NCBI RefSeq assembly: GCF_903819335.1
Contig: NZ_CAIJDE010000046.1
Coordinates: 1-64,000, forward strand
DNA length: 64,000 bases
Source of the DNA: Flavobacterium panici
Lineage (GTDB): Bacteria > Bacteroidota > Bacteroidia > Flavobacteriales > Flavobacteriaceae
Direction: 5' to 3'
Made by a program: the position numbers and the translations under genes. The notes under the pieces were generated by a model. The model worked only from the letters and a program-made list of their open reading frames with translations. It made no database searches and was not told the origin of the DNA. Positions 18,003-29,752 of the stretch are shown piece by piece. How positions within the stretch are numbered: the stretch's first letter is position 1; each line of letters opens with the position of its first letter.

Positions 18003-19595
18003 ATGAGCTTTTTAAAAGAAATACAACGCAGAAGAACATTTGGAATTATATCGCATCCCGATGCCGGTAAAACAACATTAACGGAAAAATTATTGTTATT
18101 TGGAGGGGCGATTCAGGAGGCTGGAGCTGTAAAAAATAATAAAATTAAAAAAGGAGCAACGAGTGACTTTATGGAAATCGAACGCCAGAGAGGTATTTCG
18201 GTTTCGACTTCTGTACTTGCTTTTAATTATAAAGATAAAAAAATCAACATTCTTGATACTCCCGGACACAAGGATTTTGCCGAAGATACATTTAGAACTC
18301 TTACTGCTGTTGATAGTGTAATTGTGGTTATTGACGTTGCAAAAGGGGTTGAGGAACAAACGGAAAAATTGGTTGCTGTTTGTAGAATGCGTAACATTCC
18401 TATGATTGTTTTCATCAATAAATTAGATCGTGAAGGTAAAGATGCTTTTGATTTGATGGATGAAGTAGAGCAAAAACTGGGATTAAAAGTTACACCTTTA
18501 AGTTTCCCTATTGGGATGGGTTATGATTTTCAGGGTATTTATAATCTTTGGGAAGAAAACATCAATCTTTTTAGTGGAGACAGCCGTAAAAATATCGAGG
18601 AAACTATTGCTTTCTCTGATGTTCAAAACAATCCTGAACTAGATAAAATTGTTGGACAGAAAGCTGCCGAAAAACTTCGTGAAGAATTAGAATTAATTGA
18701 TGAAGTTTATCCAAAATTTGAGCGTCAGGATTATTTAGATGGAAAAATCCAGCCTGTATTTTTTGGTTCTGCATTAAATAATTTTGGAGTTCGCGAATTG
18801 TTAGATTGTTTCGTGGCAATTGCTCCTTCACCAAGACCAAAAGATTCTGAAACTCGTTTGGTTGATCCGGCAGAAGAAAAAATGTCTGGTTTTGTATTTA
18901 AAATTCACGCTAACATGGATCCGAAACACCGTGACCGTTTAGCTTTTATAAAAATTGTTTCCGGAACTTTCGAAAGAAACAAACCTTATTATCACGTTCG
19001 TCAAAAGAAAAATTTAAAATTCTCAAGTCCGAATGCCTTTTTCGCTGAGAAAAAAGAAATCGTTGATATTTCTTATCCCGGAGATATTGTGGGTTTACAC
19101 GATACCGGAAACTTTAAAATTGGTGATACTTTAACAGAAGGCGAAGTAATGAGCTTTAAAGGAATTCCGAGTTTCTCTCCGGAACACTTTAGATACATCA
19201 ACAACGCCGATCCTATGAAAGCTAAGCAATTAGAAAAAGGAGTCGATCAGTTAATGGATGAAGGTGTAGCGCAGTTGTTTACTTTAGAGATGAACAATCG
19301 TAAAGTTATTGGAACTGTTGGAGCACTTCAATATGAGGTAATTCAATATCGTTTAGAGCACGAATACGGTGCAAAATGTACTTATGAAAACTTCCCTGTT
19401 CACAAAGCTTGCTGGGTAAAACCTGATGATGCTAAAAATGAAGAGTTCAAAGAATTTAAACGTATTAAACAAAAATTCCTTGCGCATGATAAATACGGTC
19501 AGCTGGTTTTTTTAGCCGATTCTGATTTTACTATTCAAATGACACAAAGTAAATATCCAAGTGTGAAATTATACTTCACTTCTGAATTTGATTAA
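18003..19595 (+). CDS. prfC: Peptide chain release factor 3
   Basis: 530 aa, the usual RF3 length. The GTPase domain shows G1 SHPDAGKTT, G3 DTPGH and G4 NKLD, followed by the RF3-specific domains with PVFFGSALNNFGV and the C-terminal YEVIQYRLEHEYG segment. RF3 is a GTPase that removes RF1/RF2 from the ribosome after peptide release. It is a single-gene unit flanked by terminators on both sides, with its own -7 element. Confidence 0.97.
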   Translation: MSFLKEIQRRRTFGIISHPDAGKTTLTEKLLLFGGAIQEAGAVKNNKIKKGATSDFMEIERQRGISVSTSVLAFNYKDKKINILDTPGHKDFAEDTFRTLTAVDSVIVVIDVAKGVEEQTEKLVAVCRMRNIPMIVFINKLDREGKDAFDLMDEVEQKLGLKVTPLSFPIGMGYDFQGIYNLWEENINLFSGDSRKNIEETIAFSDVQNNPELDKIVGQKAAEKLREELELIDEVYPKFERQDYLDGKIQPVFFGSALNNFGVRELLDCFVAIAPSPRPKDSETRLVDPAEEKMSGFVFKIHANMDPKHRDRLAFIKIVSGTFERNKPYYHVRQKKNLKFSSPNAFFAEKKEIVDISYPGDIVGLHDTGNFKIGDTLTEGEVMSFKGIPSFSPEHFRYINNADPMKAKQLEKGVDQLMDEGVAQLFTLEMNNRKVIGTVGALQYEVIQYRLEHEYGAKCTYENFPVHKACWVKPDDAKNEEFKEFKRIKQKFLAHDKYGQLVFLADSDFTIQMTQSKYPSVKLYFTSEFD

Positions 19596-19614
19596 TCACT
19601 TCTTTAGAAAATAT

Positions 19615-19647
19615 AAAAAGGCTGTCTACTATTAGACAGCCTTTTTT
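19615..19647. terminator. Terminator of prfC
   Basis: Hairpin AAAAAGGCTGTCTA-CTAT-TAGACAGCCTTTTTT with A and T runs on both sides. It probably also serves the convergent gene ending at 19672. Confidence 0.88.
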
Positions 19648-19671
19648 CATTACAATCCCCAACATTTTGTT

Positions 19672-20406
19672 TTATTGATCTGTATAATTAATTCCTAATC
19701 CGCCGGCAATAAAAATTTTAGTCAGCTCATCTGCATCAATAATTATATTTTGTGATAAAACATTATTTTTAACTGCTTTTATAGTAAAAGGTATTTCTTT
19801 TGAAAGATAATAATCACTTCCTGAAATCGTAACTATTAGCGCTTTGCTAGTTTTTGCAACTTGGGCTGTTATAGTAAATTCTCCCGTTTTTGGATTTACT
19901 TTCACAGGAGTTTCTGAACCATTAACAGATAACATTAAATCTGGATATGTTTCTTTATTAAAAGGTTTATGTGTTTTTGCTTCTAATAATTTTCCTTTTA
20001 CTGTTATCGAAACTTCTTCATTTACAATTTGATTAGAAACCACTTTGCCTAATCTATACATTGGCTCTGCACAGGCTTTTTCGATTTTAACAGGCTCTTT
20101 TTCTTGTGCGGTAAGATTTGAGGCAAGCAAAATAGTTGCTGCAACTGCCGCATATTTTAAAGTATTTATTTTAGAAGTTTCACTGTATTCAAATTGTTCT
20201 TCAAGCTGCGTTGTTTTTAATCGTGCACAAATGTTTGCGTCTTTATTTCCGGCAATGAACCTTGCAACTTCAGAATTTGTTTTTTTGCTTAAATCAATTA
20301 CATTTTTCATGCATGAATCACAAAATGAACCACCAGCGTTAGGAATCATTTTATCAAAATTTTCAGAACAAGGATTTTTTATTTCTAAGGTGAATTTCTT
20401 TTTCAT
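19672..20406 (-). CDS. Uncharacterised protein with N-terminal Cys motif and one TM
   Basis: 244 aa. I recognise the architecture but not the function. The cytoplasmic N-terminus (about 1-85) carries four cysteines in the pattern Cys13 (NPCSENF), Cys29 and Cys32 (SFCDSCMK) and Cys59, followed by a single membrane segment (about 87-100). The extracytoplasmic part (about 130-215) resembles a carboxypeptidase-regulatory-like beta-sandwich (VTVKGKLLEAKTHKPFN). The Cys pattern could bind a metal. I recall the same N-terminus fused to different periplasmic domains in other Bacteroidetes, so it may act as a membrane sensor; this is inference. Monocistronic. Confidence 0.7.
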   Translation of the reverse strand: MKKKFTLEIKNPCSENFDKMIPNAGGSFCDSCMKNVIDLSKKTNSEVARFIAGNKDANICARLKTTQLEEQFEYSETSKINTLKYAAVAATILLASNLTAQEKEPVKIEKACAEPMYRLGKVVSNQIVNEEVSITVKGKLLEAKTHKPFNKETYPDLMLSVNGSETPVKVNPKTGEFTITAQVAKTSKALIVTISGSDYYLSKEIPFTIKAVKNNVLSQNIIIDADELTKIFIAGGLGINYTDQ

Positions 20407-20535
20407 ACTATACTTTATTTAAGTTAAAACCTTTGTTAATGGTTCTTACTTATATAGAGTACATTTTAAATAAAAAGGTTGGGAAAACATCGAAATATTT
20501 TCAAATTATAAATTGATTTATTCATTTTTAGGCAT

Positions 20536-20570
20536 AAAAAAAGCGCTAATTTGATTAGCGCTTTTTTTTA
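20536..20570. terminator. Orphan terminator-like hairpin
   Basis: Arms AAAAAAAGCGCTAAT and ATTAGCGCTTTTTTT around a TTG loop. The strand it serves is unclear because no gene ends next to it: DUF3467, on minus, already has its own terminator 150 bases earlier. Confidence 0.7.
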
Positions 20571-20722
20571 ATTTGAATTAAATCAACCTTACTAAGTCAT
20601 TATATTTCAAAAATTAATCTTTCATAGGCACTGCCAAATTAGAACAATATAACCACGAAGGAAAATTTAGTCGATTAAAGTATATTAAATCAGATTAACT
20701 GCATTAATTGTTAGCTCTACAG

Positions 20723-20755
20723 CAAAAAAAAGCCCCATTAAAATGGGGCTTTAAA
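20723..20755 (-). terminator. Terminator of the rpoB-rpoC-DUF3467 unit
   Basis: Arms AAAGCCCCATT and AATGGGGCTTT around a short AAA loop. On the minus strand it follows the DUF3467 stop by two bases and ends in a T run. Confidence 0.88.
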
Positions 20756-20757
20756 AT

Positions 20758-21069
20758 TTATGCTTGTCCTGCCGGACCAAAATTAAGCGGTATTGGTGCT
20801 TGTTCCGTTTCTTTGATTTCGCCGTGAGCGGCCTCAAATCTATGGATATTTTCACCTATTGCTCTTAATAATCTTTTAGCATGTTGTGGTGTCAAGACAA
20901 TTCTTGACTTTACCTTGGCTTTAGGAATACCCGGCATAATGCTGACAAAATCTAAAACAAACTCTGATGATGAGTGATTGATAATCGCAAGATTAGAATA
21001 AATTCCTTCTGCAATACTTTCGTCTAACTCAATGTTAATTTGCTCTTGTTGTTGTTTCGGATTACTCAT
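20758..21069 (-). CDS. DUF3467 family protein
   Basis: 103 aa, the family length. The conserved core is recognisable: IYSNLAIINHSSSEFVLDF, then IPKAKVKSRIVLTPQHAKRL. The function is not established. It starts 10 bases after the rpoC stop and is probably co-transcribed with rpoB-rpoC; that neighbourhood is typical in Bacteroidetes. Confidence 0.88.
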   Translation of the reverse strand: MSNPKQQQEQINIELDESIAEGIYSNLAIINHSSSEFVLDFVSIMPGIPKAKVKSRIVLTPQHAKRLLRAIGENIHRFEAAHGEIKETEQAPIPLNFGPAGQA

Positions 21070-21079
21070 AGTTTCCTAA

Positions 21080-24000
21080 TTAATAAATGTATTCTTCTTT
21101 ATTAGCCATCATTTCATTGTAATCGTCTTTAGATCCTACGATAGTGTTATCATATTCTCTCATACCAGTTCCCGCAGGAATTCTGTGTCCAACAATTACA
21201 TTTTCTTTTAATCCTTCTAGATCATCTACTTTACCAGCTACTGCAGCTTCGTTAAGTACTTTCGTTGTCTCCTGGAATGAAGCCGCAGAAATGAATGATT
21301 TAGTTTGTAACGAAGCTCTTGTAATACCTTGAAGAACTGGCGTTGCAGTTGCAGTAATTACGTCTCTTGCTACAACAAGATTTTTATCATTTCGTTTCAA
21401 TAATGAATTCTCATCACGTAACTCACGAGGTGAAATAATCTGACCTGGTTTCAATACAGCAGAATCTCCAGCGTCTTCAACTACTTTCATACCATATAAT
21501 TTATCGTTTTGAACGATGAAATCTTTAGTGTGAATTAATTGATCTTCCAGGAATAATGTATCTCCTGGATCTTGAACTCTTACTTTACGCATCATTTGAC
21601 GAATAACTACCTCAAAGTGCTTGTCATTAATTTTTACCCCTTGTAAACGGTAAACCTCTTGAATTTCATTCACCAAATACTGTTGAACAGCAGCTGGTCC
21701 TTGAATTCTTAAGATATCATCTGGTGTAATTGCACCGTCAGACAATGGAACTCCCGCTCTTACGAAGTCATTTTCTTGTACTAAGATCTGGCTTGAAAGT
21801 TTAACTAAATACTTTTTAATTTCACCAAATTTAGATTCGATAACGATCTCACGGTTACCTCTTTTGATTTTTCCAAAAGAAACAACACCATCAATTTCAG
21901 ATACAACTGCTGGGTTTGAAGGGTTACGAGCCTCAAGCAACTCAGTAATTCTTGGTAAACCTCCCGTGATATCGCCTGCTTTAGAAGAACGACGTGGGAT
22001 TTTTACTAATACTTTACCTGCTTTAATTTTCTCACCATTTTCAACCATTAAGTGTGCACCTACTGGTAAGTTGTAAGAACGAATTAATTCACCTTCTTTA
22101 CCATAAACTAATAACGTTGGGATTAATTTTTTATTTCTAGCCTCAGAAATTACTTTTTCCTGGAAACCAGTCTGCTCATCGATCTCTACCATGAATGATT
22201 GTCCTTGCTCTAAATCCTCGTAAGCAATCTTACCAGTAAACTCAGAAACAATTACACCATTATAAGGGTCCCACTTACAGATTACAGTTCCTTTAGCAAC
22301 AGTTTCTCCATCTTTAACAAAGATACTAGAACCGTAAGGAATGTTATGTGTATTTAAGACGATTCCAGTTTTCTCATCAACTAATTTTAATTCAGTTGAA
22401 CGTGATACTACGATATCTACCGCATTACCTTCGCTGTCTTCACCTTTAACAGTTTTTAAATCTTCAATCTCAAGTCTACCGTTGAATCTTGTAATGATAC
22501 TAGATTCTTCAGAAATACCTCCAGCAACCCCTCCAACGTGGAACGTACGAAGTGTTAACTGTGTACCTGGCTCTCCAATAGACTGAGCTGCAATAACTCC
22601 GACAGCTTCACCTCTTTGTGTCATCTTACCAGTAGCTAAGTTTCTACCGTAACATTTAGCACAAATACCTTTTAAAGCCTCACAAGTTAATGGAGATCTA
22701 ACCTCTACTTTTTCAATTGGAGAAGCTTCGATAGTTCTCATAATTGCTTCAGTAATTTGCTGGCCAGATTGAACCATTACTTCATTAGTAAGTGGGTTTA
22801 TAACATCTTGCAATGCAACACGTCCTAAAATTCTTTCTCCTAATGATTCAACGATTTCCTCATTTTTCTTCAATGCAGAAACTTCAACACCTCTTAAAGT
22901 TCCACAATCTTCGATGTTAACAATAACATCTTGAGAAACGTCATGAAGCCTTCTTGTTAAGTATCCGGCATCGGCCGTTTTAAGAGCCGTATCCGCAAGT
23001 CCTTTACGAGCACCGTGAGTAGAAATAAAGTACTCAAGGATCGAAAGACCTTCCTTAAAGTTAGAAAGAATCGGGTTTTCAATAATCTCACCACCACCAG
23101 CAGTAGATTTTTTAGGCTTAGCCATCAAACCACGCATACCAGTTAACTGACGAATCTGTTCCTTAGAACCCCTCGCCCCAGAGTCAAGCATCATATATAC
23201 AGAGTTGAAACCTTGTTGGTCTTCTCTAATATTTTTCATTGCTAATTCTGTTAACTGAGCATTTGCTGAAGTCCATACGTCAATAACTTGGTTGTAACGT
23301 TCGTTATTCGTAATAAGACCCATGTTATAATTCACAGAAATACCTTCAACTTGCTCTCTGGCATCTGCAATTAATTTTGTTTTTTGTTCTGGAATTCTAA
23401 TATCACCTAAAGAGAATGATAAACCTCCTCTAAATGCGAATTTATACCCCATATCTTTCATATTATCCAAGAAAGCTGCCGTTGTAGGTACATCAGTCAC
23501 ACTTAAAATGTGTCCGATAATATCTCTAAGGTTTTTCTTAGTCAATACATCATTGATATATCCAGCTGCTTCAGGTACCACTTCATTAAATAATACACGT
23601 CCTGCAGTTGTTTGAATAATTTTGTACACTAATTCTCCAGCGTCATTAAAATCTTTTGCTCTAATTTTCACACGAGCATTCAATTCTAATCTTCCTTCGT
23701 TTAATGCAATGTTTACTTCTTCAGCAGAATAGAAAGTCAAATCCTGACCTAAAATAATGTGATCTTCTGTAGAAATACGTTCTTTGGTCATATAATATAG
23801 ACCCAAAACCATGTCCTGAGATGGTACCGTAATAGGTGCACCATTTGCAGGATTCAAGATATTGTGAGAAGCCAACATTAATAATTGAGCCTCTAAAATA
23901 GCTTCTGGTCCTAAAGGTAAGTGAACCGCCATCTGATCCCCGTCGAAATCGGCGTTGAATGCCGTACATACTAATGGGTGTAACTGGATCGCTTTTCCTT

Positions 24001-25387
24001 CAATTAATTTTGGCTGGAAAGCCTGAATACCAAGTCTGTGCAAAGTAGGAGCACGGTTCAGTAATACTGGGTGTCCTTTAATTACATTTTCTAAAATATC
24101 CCAAACTACCGGCTCTTTTTTGTCAATGATTTTCTTAGCCGATTTTACTGTTTTTACAATACCTCTTTCAATCAATTTACGGATAACGAAAGGTTTGTAT
24201 AACTCAGATGCCATATCTTTTGGCAATCCGCATTCGAATAATTTTAACTCAGGACCAACAACAATTACCGAACGAGCAGAATAATCCACACGTTTTCCAA
24301 GTAAGTTTTGACGGAAACGTCCTTGCTTACCTTTTAATGAGTCAGATAATGATTTCAATGGTCTGTTAGATTCTGTTTTAACAGCAGAAGCTTTACGAGT
24401 GTTATCAAATAATGAATCTACAGATTCTTGTAACATACGTTTCTCGTTTCTTAAGATAACTTCTGGAGCTTTAATCTCCATTAATCTTTTCAAACGGTTG
24501 TTACGGATGATTACACGACGGTATAAGTCGTTCAAATCTGAAGTTGCAAAACGACCTCCATCAAGCGGCACAAGCGGACGTAATTCTGGTGGGATAACTG
24601 GAACCACTTTCATGATCATCCATTCTGGACGGTTTTCGCGGTTTTCGTTAGACTCACGGAAAGACTCAACAACTTGTAATCTTTTTAATGCTTCAGTTTT
24701 ACGTTGTTTAGATGTTTCGTTGTTAGCGCTGTGTCTTAATTCATAAGATAAAGCATCTAAGTCAATACGAGCCAATAAATCCATAATACACTCTGCTCCC
24801 ATTTTGGCAACAAATTTATTTGGATCTAAATCATCTAAATATTGGTTTTCCTGCGGAAGAGTATCTAAAATATTTAAATATTCTTCTTCAGTTAAGAAAT
24901 CTAGTCTTTGTAAAGATTCTCCATCTGCATTTTTAGCAATACCAGCCTGGATTACTACGTATCTTTCGTAGTAAATAATCATATCTAATTTCTTAGATGG
25001 AAGACCAAGGATATAACCAATTTTGTTTGGAAGAGAACGGAAGTACCAGATATGAGCAATTGGCACAACAAGGTTGATGTGTCCTACTCTATCACGACGT
25101 ACTTTTTTCTCAGTAACTTCAACACCACAACGGTCGCAGATGATACCTTTGTAACGAATTCTTTTATATTTACCACAAGCACATTCAAAATCCTTAACAG
25201 GTCCGAAGATTCTTTCACAGAAAAGTCCGTCACGCTCTGGTTTGTGAGTTCTGTAGTTGATTGTTTCCGGCTTTAAAACCTCTCCTCTTGATTCTTTCAA
25301 GATAGATTCTGGTGAAGCCAATCCAATAGAGATTTTGTTAAATCTTTTTATTGGATTCTTATCTTTATTATTTCTATTATTCATCAT
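21080..25387 (-). CDS. rpoC: DNA-directed RNA polymerase subunit beta-prime
   Basis: 1435 aa from the chosen start. The frame is open to 25435, but the first 16 residues of that version do not resemble the family, while [16 protein letters not shown] at 25387 does; the next ATG at 25384 is equally possible. Zinc-binding cysteines appear near the N-terminus (CACGKYKR and CDRCG) and again in [13 protein letters not shown]. The catalytic Mg-binding loop [12 protein letters not shown] is intact. It forms the active-site cleft of RNA polymerase with RpoB. A 287-base spacer separates it from rpoB. Confidence 0.96.
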   Translation of the reverse strand: MMNNRNNKDKNPIKRFNKISIGLASPESILKESRGEVLKPETINYRTHKPERDGLFCERIFGPVKDFECACGKYKRIRYKGIICDRCGVEVTEKKVRRDRVGHINLVVPIAHIWYFRSLPNKIGYILGLPSKKLDMIIYYERYVVIQAGIAKNADGESLQRLDFLTEEEYLNILDTLPQENQYLDDLDPNKFVAKMGAECIMDLLARIDLDALSYELRHSANNETSKQRKTEALKRLQVVESFRESNENRENRPEWMIMKVVPVIPPELRPLVPLDGGRFATSDLNDLYRRVIIRNNRLKRLMEIKAPEVILRNEKRMLQESVDSLFDNTRKASAVKTESNRPLKSLSDSLKGKQGRFRQNLLGKRVDYSARSVIVVGPELKLFECGLPKDMASELYKPFVIRKLIERGIVKTVKSAKKIIDKKEPVVWDILENVIKGHPVLLNRAPTLHRLGIQAFQPKLIEGKAIQLHPLVCTAFNADFDGDQMAVHLPLGPEAILEAQLLMLASHNILNPANGAPITVPSQDMVLGLYYMTKERISTEDHIILGQDLTFYSAEEVNIALNEGRLELNARVKIRAKDFNDAGELVYKIIQTTAGRVLFNEVVPEAAGYINDVLTKKNLRDIIGHILSVTDVPTTAAFLDNMKDMGYKFAFRGGLSFSLGDIRIPEQKTKLIADAREQVEGISVNYNMGLITNNERYNQVIDVWTSANAQLTELAMKNIREDQQGFNSVYMMLDSGARGSKEQIRQLTGMRGLMAKPKKSTAGGGEIIENPILSNFKEGLSILEYFISTHGARKGLADTALKTADAGYLTRRLHDVSQDVIVNIEDCGTLRGVEVSALKKNEEIVESLGERILGRVALQDVINPLTNEVMVQSGQQITEAIMRTIEASPIEKVEVRSPLTCEALKGICAKCYGRNLATGKMTQRGEAVGVIAAQSIGEPGTQLTLRTFHVGGVAGGISEESSIITRFNGRLEIEDLKTVKGEDSEGNAVDIVVSRSTELKLVDEKTGIVLNTHNIPYGSSIFVKDGETVAKGTVICKWDPYNGVIVSEFTGKIAYEDLEQGQSFMVEIDEQTGFQEKVISEARNKKLIPTLLVYGKEGELIRSYNLPVGAHLMVENGEKIKAGKVLVKIPRRSSKAGDITGGLPRITELLEARNPSNPAVVSEIDGVVSFGKIKRGNREIVIESKFGEIKKYLVKLSSQILVQENDFVRAGVPLSDGAITPDDILRIQGPAAVQQYLVNEIQEVYRLQGVKINDKHFEVVIRQMMRKVRVQDPGDTLFLEDQLIHTKDFIVQNDKLYGMKVVEDAGDSAVLKPGQIISPRELRDENSLLKRNDKNLVVARDVITATATPVLQGITRASLQTKSFISAASFQETTKVLNEAAVAGKVDDLEGLKENVIVGHRIPAGTGMREYDNTIVGSKDDYNEMMANKEEYIY

Positions 25388-25604
25388 AGTTTTTACTATT
25401 GATTTACTTGCTATTAAAAATTGATTTAGATTCACAATCTACATCTTTAAAAAAGTTCCCTTTTAAAAAGAGTTAAATCATTACGCTTACCACGAGTTAC
25501 TTCTCTAAACTTCAAACTTAATTTGAAGCGCTAGTTATAAAATGCCTTGCATTATTATAAAAAATCGGAACGGGTTACGGGTATAAATCTTAAAAACTCT
25601 AATA

Positions 25605-25672
25605 TTTAGTCACAGTTAGCAGTCTCAGTTTTCAGTACGGAACTGAATGCTGAGACTGTGACTGAAAACTTT
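25605..25672. repeat. Imperfect hairpin repeat in the rpoB-rpoC spacer
   Basis: AGTCACAGT and AGTCTCAG on the left pair with CTGAGACT and ACTGTGACT on the right. A related string (ACTGAAAACTGAGACTG) recurs at about 62684-62710, so it belongs to a dispersed intergenic repeat and is probably not a dedicated regulatory site. Confidence 0.6.
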
Positions 25673-25674
25673 TA

Positions 25675-28600
25675 TTACTCTTCCAAACGAAGATCTAATC
25701 CTAGACCTTTCAATTCGTGCATTAATACATTGAATGATTCTGGTAAACCTGGTTCTGGCATAGTTTCACCCTTAACGATAGCTTCGTAAGTTTTAGCTCT
25801 ACCAATAACGTCATCAGACTTAACAGTTAAGATTTCACGTAGTGTACTAGAAGCTCCATAAGCTTCAAGTGCCCAAACCTCCATCTCTCCAAAACGCTGA
25901 CCTCCAAATTGAGCTTTACCTCCAAGTGGTTGCTGCGTAATCAATGAGTATGGTCCAATAGAACGTGCGTGCATCTTATCATCAACCATGTGTCCTAATT
26001 TAAGCATGTAAATTACACCCACAGTTGCTTTTTGTGCAAAACGCTCTCCAGTTCCACCATCATAAAGATAGGTATGTCCGAAACGTGGTACGTTAGCTTC
26101 ATCAGTCAAGGCATTGATTTCGTCAAGAGAAGCACCGTCAAAAATTGGAGTAGCAAATTTTCTACCCAAGTTCATACCAGCCCATCCAAGAACAGTCTCA
26201 TAAATCTGACCAATGTTCATACGTGAAGGTACCCCAAGTGGATTCAATACGATATCTACCGGCGTTCCATCTTCTAAGAAAGGCATATCTTCATGACGAA
26301 CGATTCTTGCAACAATACCTTTGTTACCGTGACGTCCTGCCATTTTATCACCAACTTTTAACTTACGTTTTTTAGCGATATAGATTTTAGCCAATTTCAA
26401 GATTCCAGATGGTAATTCATCTCCAACTGTAATAGTGAATTTTTCTCTTCTTAAAGATCCTTGTAAGTCGTTCAGCTTAATTTTATAGTTATGAATTAAA
26501 TCATTAACCATTTTATTTGTAGCGTCATCAGCAACCCATTGACCTTTGCTTAAGTGAGCAAAATCCTCTACTGCGTAAAGCATTTTTTGAGTATATTTTT
26601 TACCTTTTGGTAAAACTTCTTCACCCAAATCATTCATTACACCTTGAGAAGTTTTTCCGTTAACGATCAAGAATAATTTTTCAACTAATCTGTCTTTTAA
26701 TTCAACAAATTTAGTTTCAAACTCCATTTCTAAAGCGCCTAAAGCATCTTTATCCTGAGTACGTTTACGTTTATCTTTTACGGCTCTTGCAAATAATTTT
26801 TTGTCAAGAACTACACCGTGTAAAGATGGAGAAGCTTTTAATGAAGCATCTTTTACATCACCTGCTTTATCCCCGAAGATTGCACGAAGCAATTTCTCTT
26901 CCGGAGTAGGATCTGATTCTCCTTTTGGTGTAATTTTTCCGATCAAAATGTCGCCAGGTTTAACCTCTGCTCCAATTCTAATCATACCGTTTTCATCTAA
27001 ATCTTTAGTAGCTTCTTCAGAAACGTTAGGAATATCGTTTGTTAACTCTTCATTTCCTAACTTAGTATCTCTAACCTCTAATGAATAATCATCAACGTGG
27101 ATAGATGTAAAAATATCATCACGAACTACTTTTTCAGAAATTACAATCGCATCCTCGAAGTTGTACCCTTTCCATGGCATGAACGCAACTTTTAAGTTTC
27201 TACCTAAAGCTAATTCTCCATTTTGAGTAGCATATCCTTCTGATAATACTTGTCCAGGAATAACTCTGTCACCTTTTCTTACGATTGGTTTCAAGTTAAT
27301 ACTTGTACCTTGATTGGTTTTTCTAAATTTAATAAGGTTGTATGTTTTCTCATCAGCATCAAAACTAACCATTCTCTCGTCTTCTGTACGATCGTATTTA
27401 ATAGTAATGATATTAGCATCAACATATTCAACAGTTCCATGCCCTTCAGCATTGATTAATACTCTTGAATCTGAAGCTACCTGACGCTCTAAACCTGTAC
27501 CTACAATTGGTGCTTCAGGACGGATCAAAGGAACTGCCTGACGCATCATGTTAGATCCCATCAACGCACGGTTCGCATCATCATGCTCCAAGAAAGGAAT
27601 CAATGACGCAGAAATCGATGCAATCTGATTAGGAGCAACGTCTGTATAATGAACTACAGATGGTTCAACAACCGGGAAGTCACCTTCCTCACGAGCAATA
27701 ACATTGCTAGCTGTAATTTTACCAGTTTCGTCCATTTCAATGTTTGCCTGAGCAATCATTTTACCTTCTTCTTCTTCAGCACTTAAGTAAATTGGAGTAC
27801 TTTCTAAATCAACCACACCATTAGTTACTTTACGGTATGGAGTTTCAATGAATCCCATTCCGTTTACTTTTGCATAAACACCAAGAGATGAAATCAAACC
27901 AATGTTTGGTCCCTCAGGAGTTTCAATCGGACATAAACGACCATAGTGAGTATAGTGAACGTCACGAACCTCGAAACCAGCTCTCTCTCTCGAAAGTCCA
28001 CCTGGTCCAAGTGCAGAAAGTCTTCTTTTGTGTGTAATCTCAGCTAATGGATTCGTTTGATCCATAAATTGAGATAACTGGTTAGTACCAAAGAAAGAGT
28101 TGATAACTGATGATAATGTTTTAGCATTGATCAAATCAATTGGTGTAAACACCTCGTTATCTCTAACGTTCATTCTCTCACGAATAGTTCTAGCCATACG
28201 TGCTAAACCAACACCGAATTGTTGAGACAATTGTTCACCAACTGTTCTAACACGACGGTTTGATAAGTGATCAATATCATCAATCTCTGCTTTAGAGTTG
28301 ATCAATTCGATCAAATATTTTACGATTGTAATGATATCTTCTTTGGTAAGCACTTGCTTATCCATAGGGATATCTAAATCTAATTTTTTGTTCATTCTGT
28401 AACGACCAACTTCACCTAAGTTATAACGTTGATCAGAGAAAAACAATTTATCTATAATACCACGAGCAGTTTCCTCATCAGGCGGTTCAGCGTTACGCAG
28501 CTGACGGTAAATGTGCTCTACAGCTTCTTTTTCAGAGTTTGTTGGATCTTTTTGTAACGTATTGTGGATAATAGCATAATCTGCCTGGTTATTATCCTCT

Positions 28601-29490
28601 TTGTGTAACAAGATAGATTTAACGTTAGAATCGATGATCTCTTCAACATTATCTTTGTCGATAATTGTATCACGATCAAGGATGATTTCGTTACGTTCGA
28701 TAGAAACTACTTCACCAGTATCCTCATCAACGAAATCCTCGTGCCATGTGTTCAATACACGTGCAGCAAGTCTTCTTCCAATATATTTCTTAATACCAGT
28801 TTTAGAAACTTTAATTTCTTCTGCTAAGTCGAAAATTTCAAGGATATCCTTATCTCTTTCGAAACCGATAGCACGGAATAAAGTTGTTACAGGTAATTTT
28901 TTCTTTCTATCGATATAAGCGTACATTACGCTGTTAATATCTGTAGAGAATTCTATCCAAGATCCTTTAAAAGGAATTACTCTCGCAGAATAAAGTTTAG
29001 TTCCATTTGCGTGGAATGACTGTCCAAAGAAAACCCCAGGAGAACGGTGTAATTGCGATACTACTACACGCTCGGCACCATTGATTACAAAAGTACCACT
29101 AGGAGTCATATAAGGTATTGTTCCAAGATATACATCTTGTACAATTGTTTCAAAATCTTCGTGTTCTGGATCTGTACAGTATAGTTTTAACCTGGCTTTT
29201 AAAGGCACACTATAAGTAAGACCTCTCTCTATACATTCTTGAATTGTATAACGTGGCGGATCAACAAAATAATCTAGGAATTCCAATACAAAGTTGTTTC
29301 TTGTATCTGTAATTGGGAAGTTTTCCATGAAGGTATTGTATAACCCTTCGTTGCCTCTTTCGTCAGATTTCGTTTCTAATTGGAAGAAATCCTTAAAAGA
29401 TTTAACCTGAACATCCAGGAAATCCGGATAGTCAGGAATGTTTTTTGTAGAGGCAAAATTCAATCTTTCAGTCTGATTTGTTATCATCAA
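25675..29490 (-). CDS. rpoB: DNA-directed RNA polymerase subunit beta
   Basis: 1271 aa, normal for Bacteroidetes. The rifampicin-region motifs are intact ([31 protein letters not shown], given here only as landmark segments [13 protein letters not shown] and [12 protein letters not shown]), as is the C-terminal [21 protein letters not shown] region near residue 1190. It forms the catalytic core with RpoC. The start is MMITNQ; the second Met three bases in is equally possible. It follows rplL after a 262-base spacer holding a strong hairpin. Confidence 0.97.
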   Translation of the reverse strand: MMITNQTERLNFASTKNIPDYPDFLDVQVKSFKDFFQLETKSDERGNEGLYNTFMENFPITDTRNNFVLEFLDYFVDPPRYTIQECIERGLTYSVPLKARLKLYCTDPEHEDFETIVQDVYLGTIPYMTPSGTFVINGAERVVVSQLHRSPGVFFGQSFHANGTKLYSARVIPFKGSWIEFSTDINSVMYAYIDRKKKLPVTTLFRAIGFERDKDILEIFDLAEEIKVSKTGIKKYIGRRLAARVLNTWHEDFVDEDTGEVVSIERNEIILDRDTIIDKDNVEEIIDSNVKSILLHKEDNNQADYAIIHNTLQKDPTNSEKEAVEHIYRQLRNAEPPDEETARGIIDKLFFSDQRYNLGEVGRYRMNKKLDLDIPMDKQVLTKEDIITIVKYLIELINSKAEIDDIDHLSNRRVRTVGEQLSQQFGVGLARMARTIRERMNVRDNEVFTPIDLINAKTLSSVINSFFGTNQLSQFMDQTNPLAEITHKRRLSALGPGGLSRERAGFEVRDVHYTHYGRLCPIETPEGPNIGLISSLGVYAKVNGMGFIETPYRKVTNGVVDLESTPIYLSAEEEEGKMIAQANIEMDETGKITASNVIAREEGDFPVVEPSVVHYTDVAPNQIASISASLIPFLEHDDANRALMGSNMMRQAVPLIRPEAPIVGTGLERQVASDSRVLINAEGHGTVEYVDANIITIKYDRTEDERMVSFDADEKTYNLIKFRKTNQGTSINLKPIVRKGDRVIPGQVLSEGYATQNGELALGRNLKVAFMPWKGYNFEDAIVISEKVVRDDIFTSIHVDDYSLEVRDTKLGNEELTNDIPNVSEEATKDLDENGMIRIGAEVKPGDILIGKITPKGESDPTPEEKLLRAIFGDKAGDVKDASLKASPSLHGVVLDKKLFARAVKDKRKRTQDKDALGALEMEFETKFVELKDRLVEKLFLIVNGKTSQGVMNDLGEEVLPKGKKYTQKMLYAVEDFAHLSKGQWVADDATNKMVNDLIHNYKIKLNDLQGSLRREKFTITVGDELPSGILKLAKIYIAKKRKLKVGDKMAGRHGNKGIVARIVRHEDMPFLEDGTPVDIVLNPLGVPSRMNIGQIYETVLGWAGMNLGRKFATPIFDGASLDEINALTDEANVPRFGHTYLYDGGTGERFAQKATVGVIYMLKLGHMVDDKMHARSIGPYSLITQQPLGGKAQFGGQRFGEMEVWALEAYGASSTLREILTVKSDDVIGRAKTYEAIVKGETMPEPGLPESFNVLMHELKGLGLDLRLEE

Positions 29491-29693
29491 TGGACAAAAT
29501 TTTGATTAAAAAAAAGTAATTTTTTTGTGTAAAAACACAGTGCTTAGTTTATACTTTCTTTTTAAAATCAATACATCTTTAAAAATAAACAGATAAAATC
29601 AGTTCTATTTTTTTTCTTCGTATTGATCAAAAACTTTTTCGTATTTTAAACTATTTGATAATAAAATTTAATGTATTTTATTATACGAAAAAT

Positions 29694-29730
29694 GGTTTAG
29701 GCCTTTGAGTGTTAACTCAGGACCTAAACC
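29694..29730 (-). terminator. Hairpin between rplL and rpoB (attenuator candidate)
   Basis: Arms GGTTTAGG and CCTAAACC extended inward by TTGAGT/ACTCA pairing around a GTTA loop. On the minus strand it lies 23 bases after the rplL stop and is followed by ATTTTTCG, a weak T run. It could act as a partial terminator or as an RNase processing site that sets the ribosomal protein to RNA polymerase ratio, as known at the same place in E. coli. Confidence 0.6.
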
Positions 29731-29752
29731 TAGTTCTTAAAACTGAGTTGAA

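Larger units (their letters stand above)
20407..20757. other. Spacer with two terminator-like hairpins
   Basis: A 351-base spacer. Next to the DUF3467 gene is its terminator (20723-20755). A second, independent hairpin (20536-20570) lies 150 bases further on. The sequence between them has no ORF worth calling. The remaining part upstream of the gene at 20406 is AT-rich with no clear -7 element. Confidence 0.6.

Noticed and set aside
25388..25435. Longer N-terminus for rpoC
   Set aside because: The 16 extra residues are unlike known RpoC starts, whereas [12 protein letters not shown] is the expected one.
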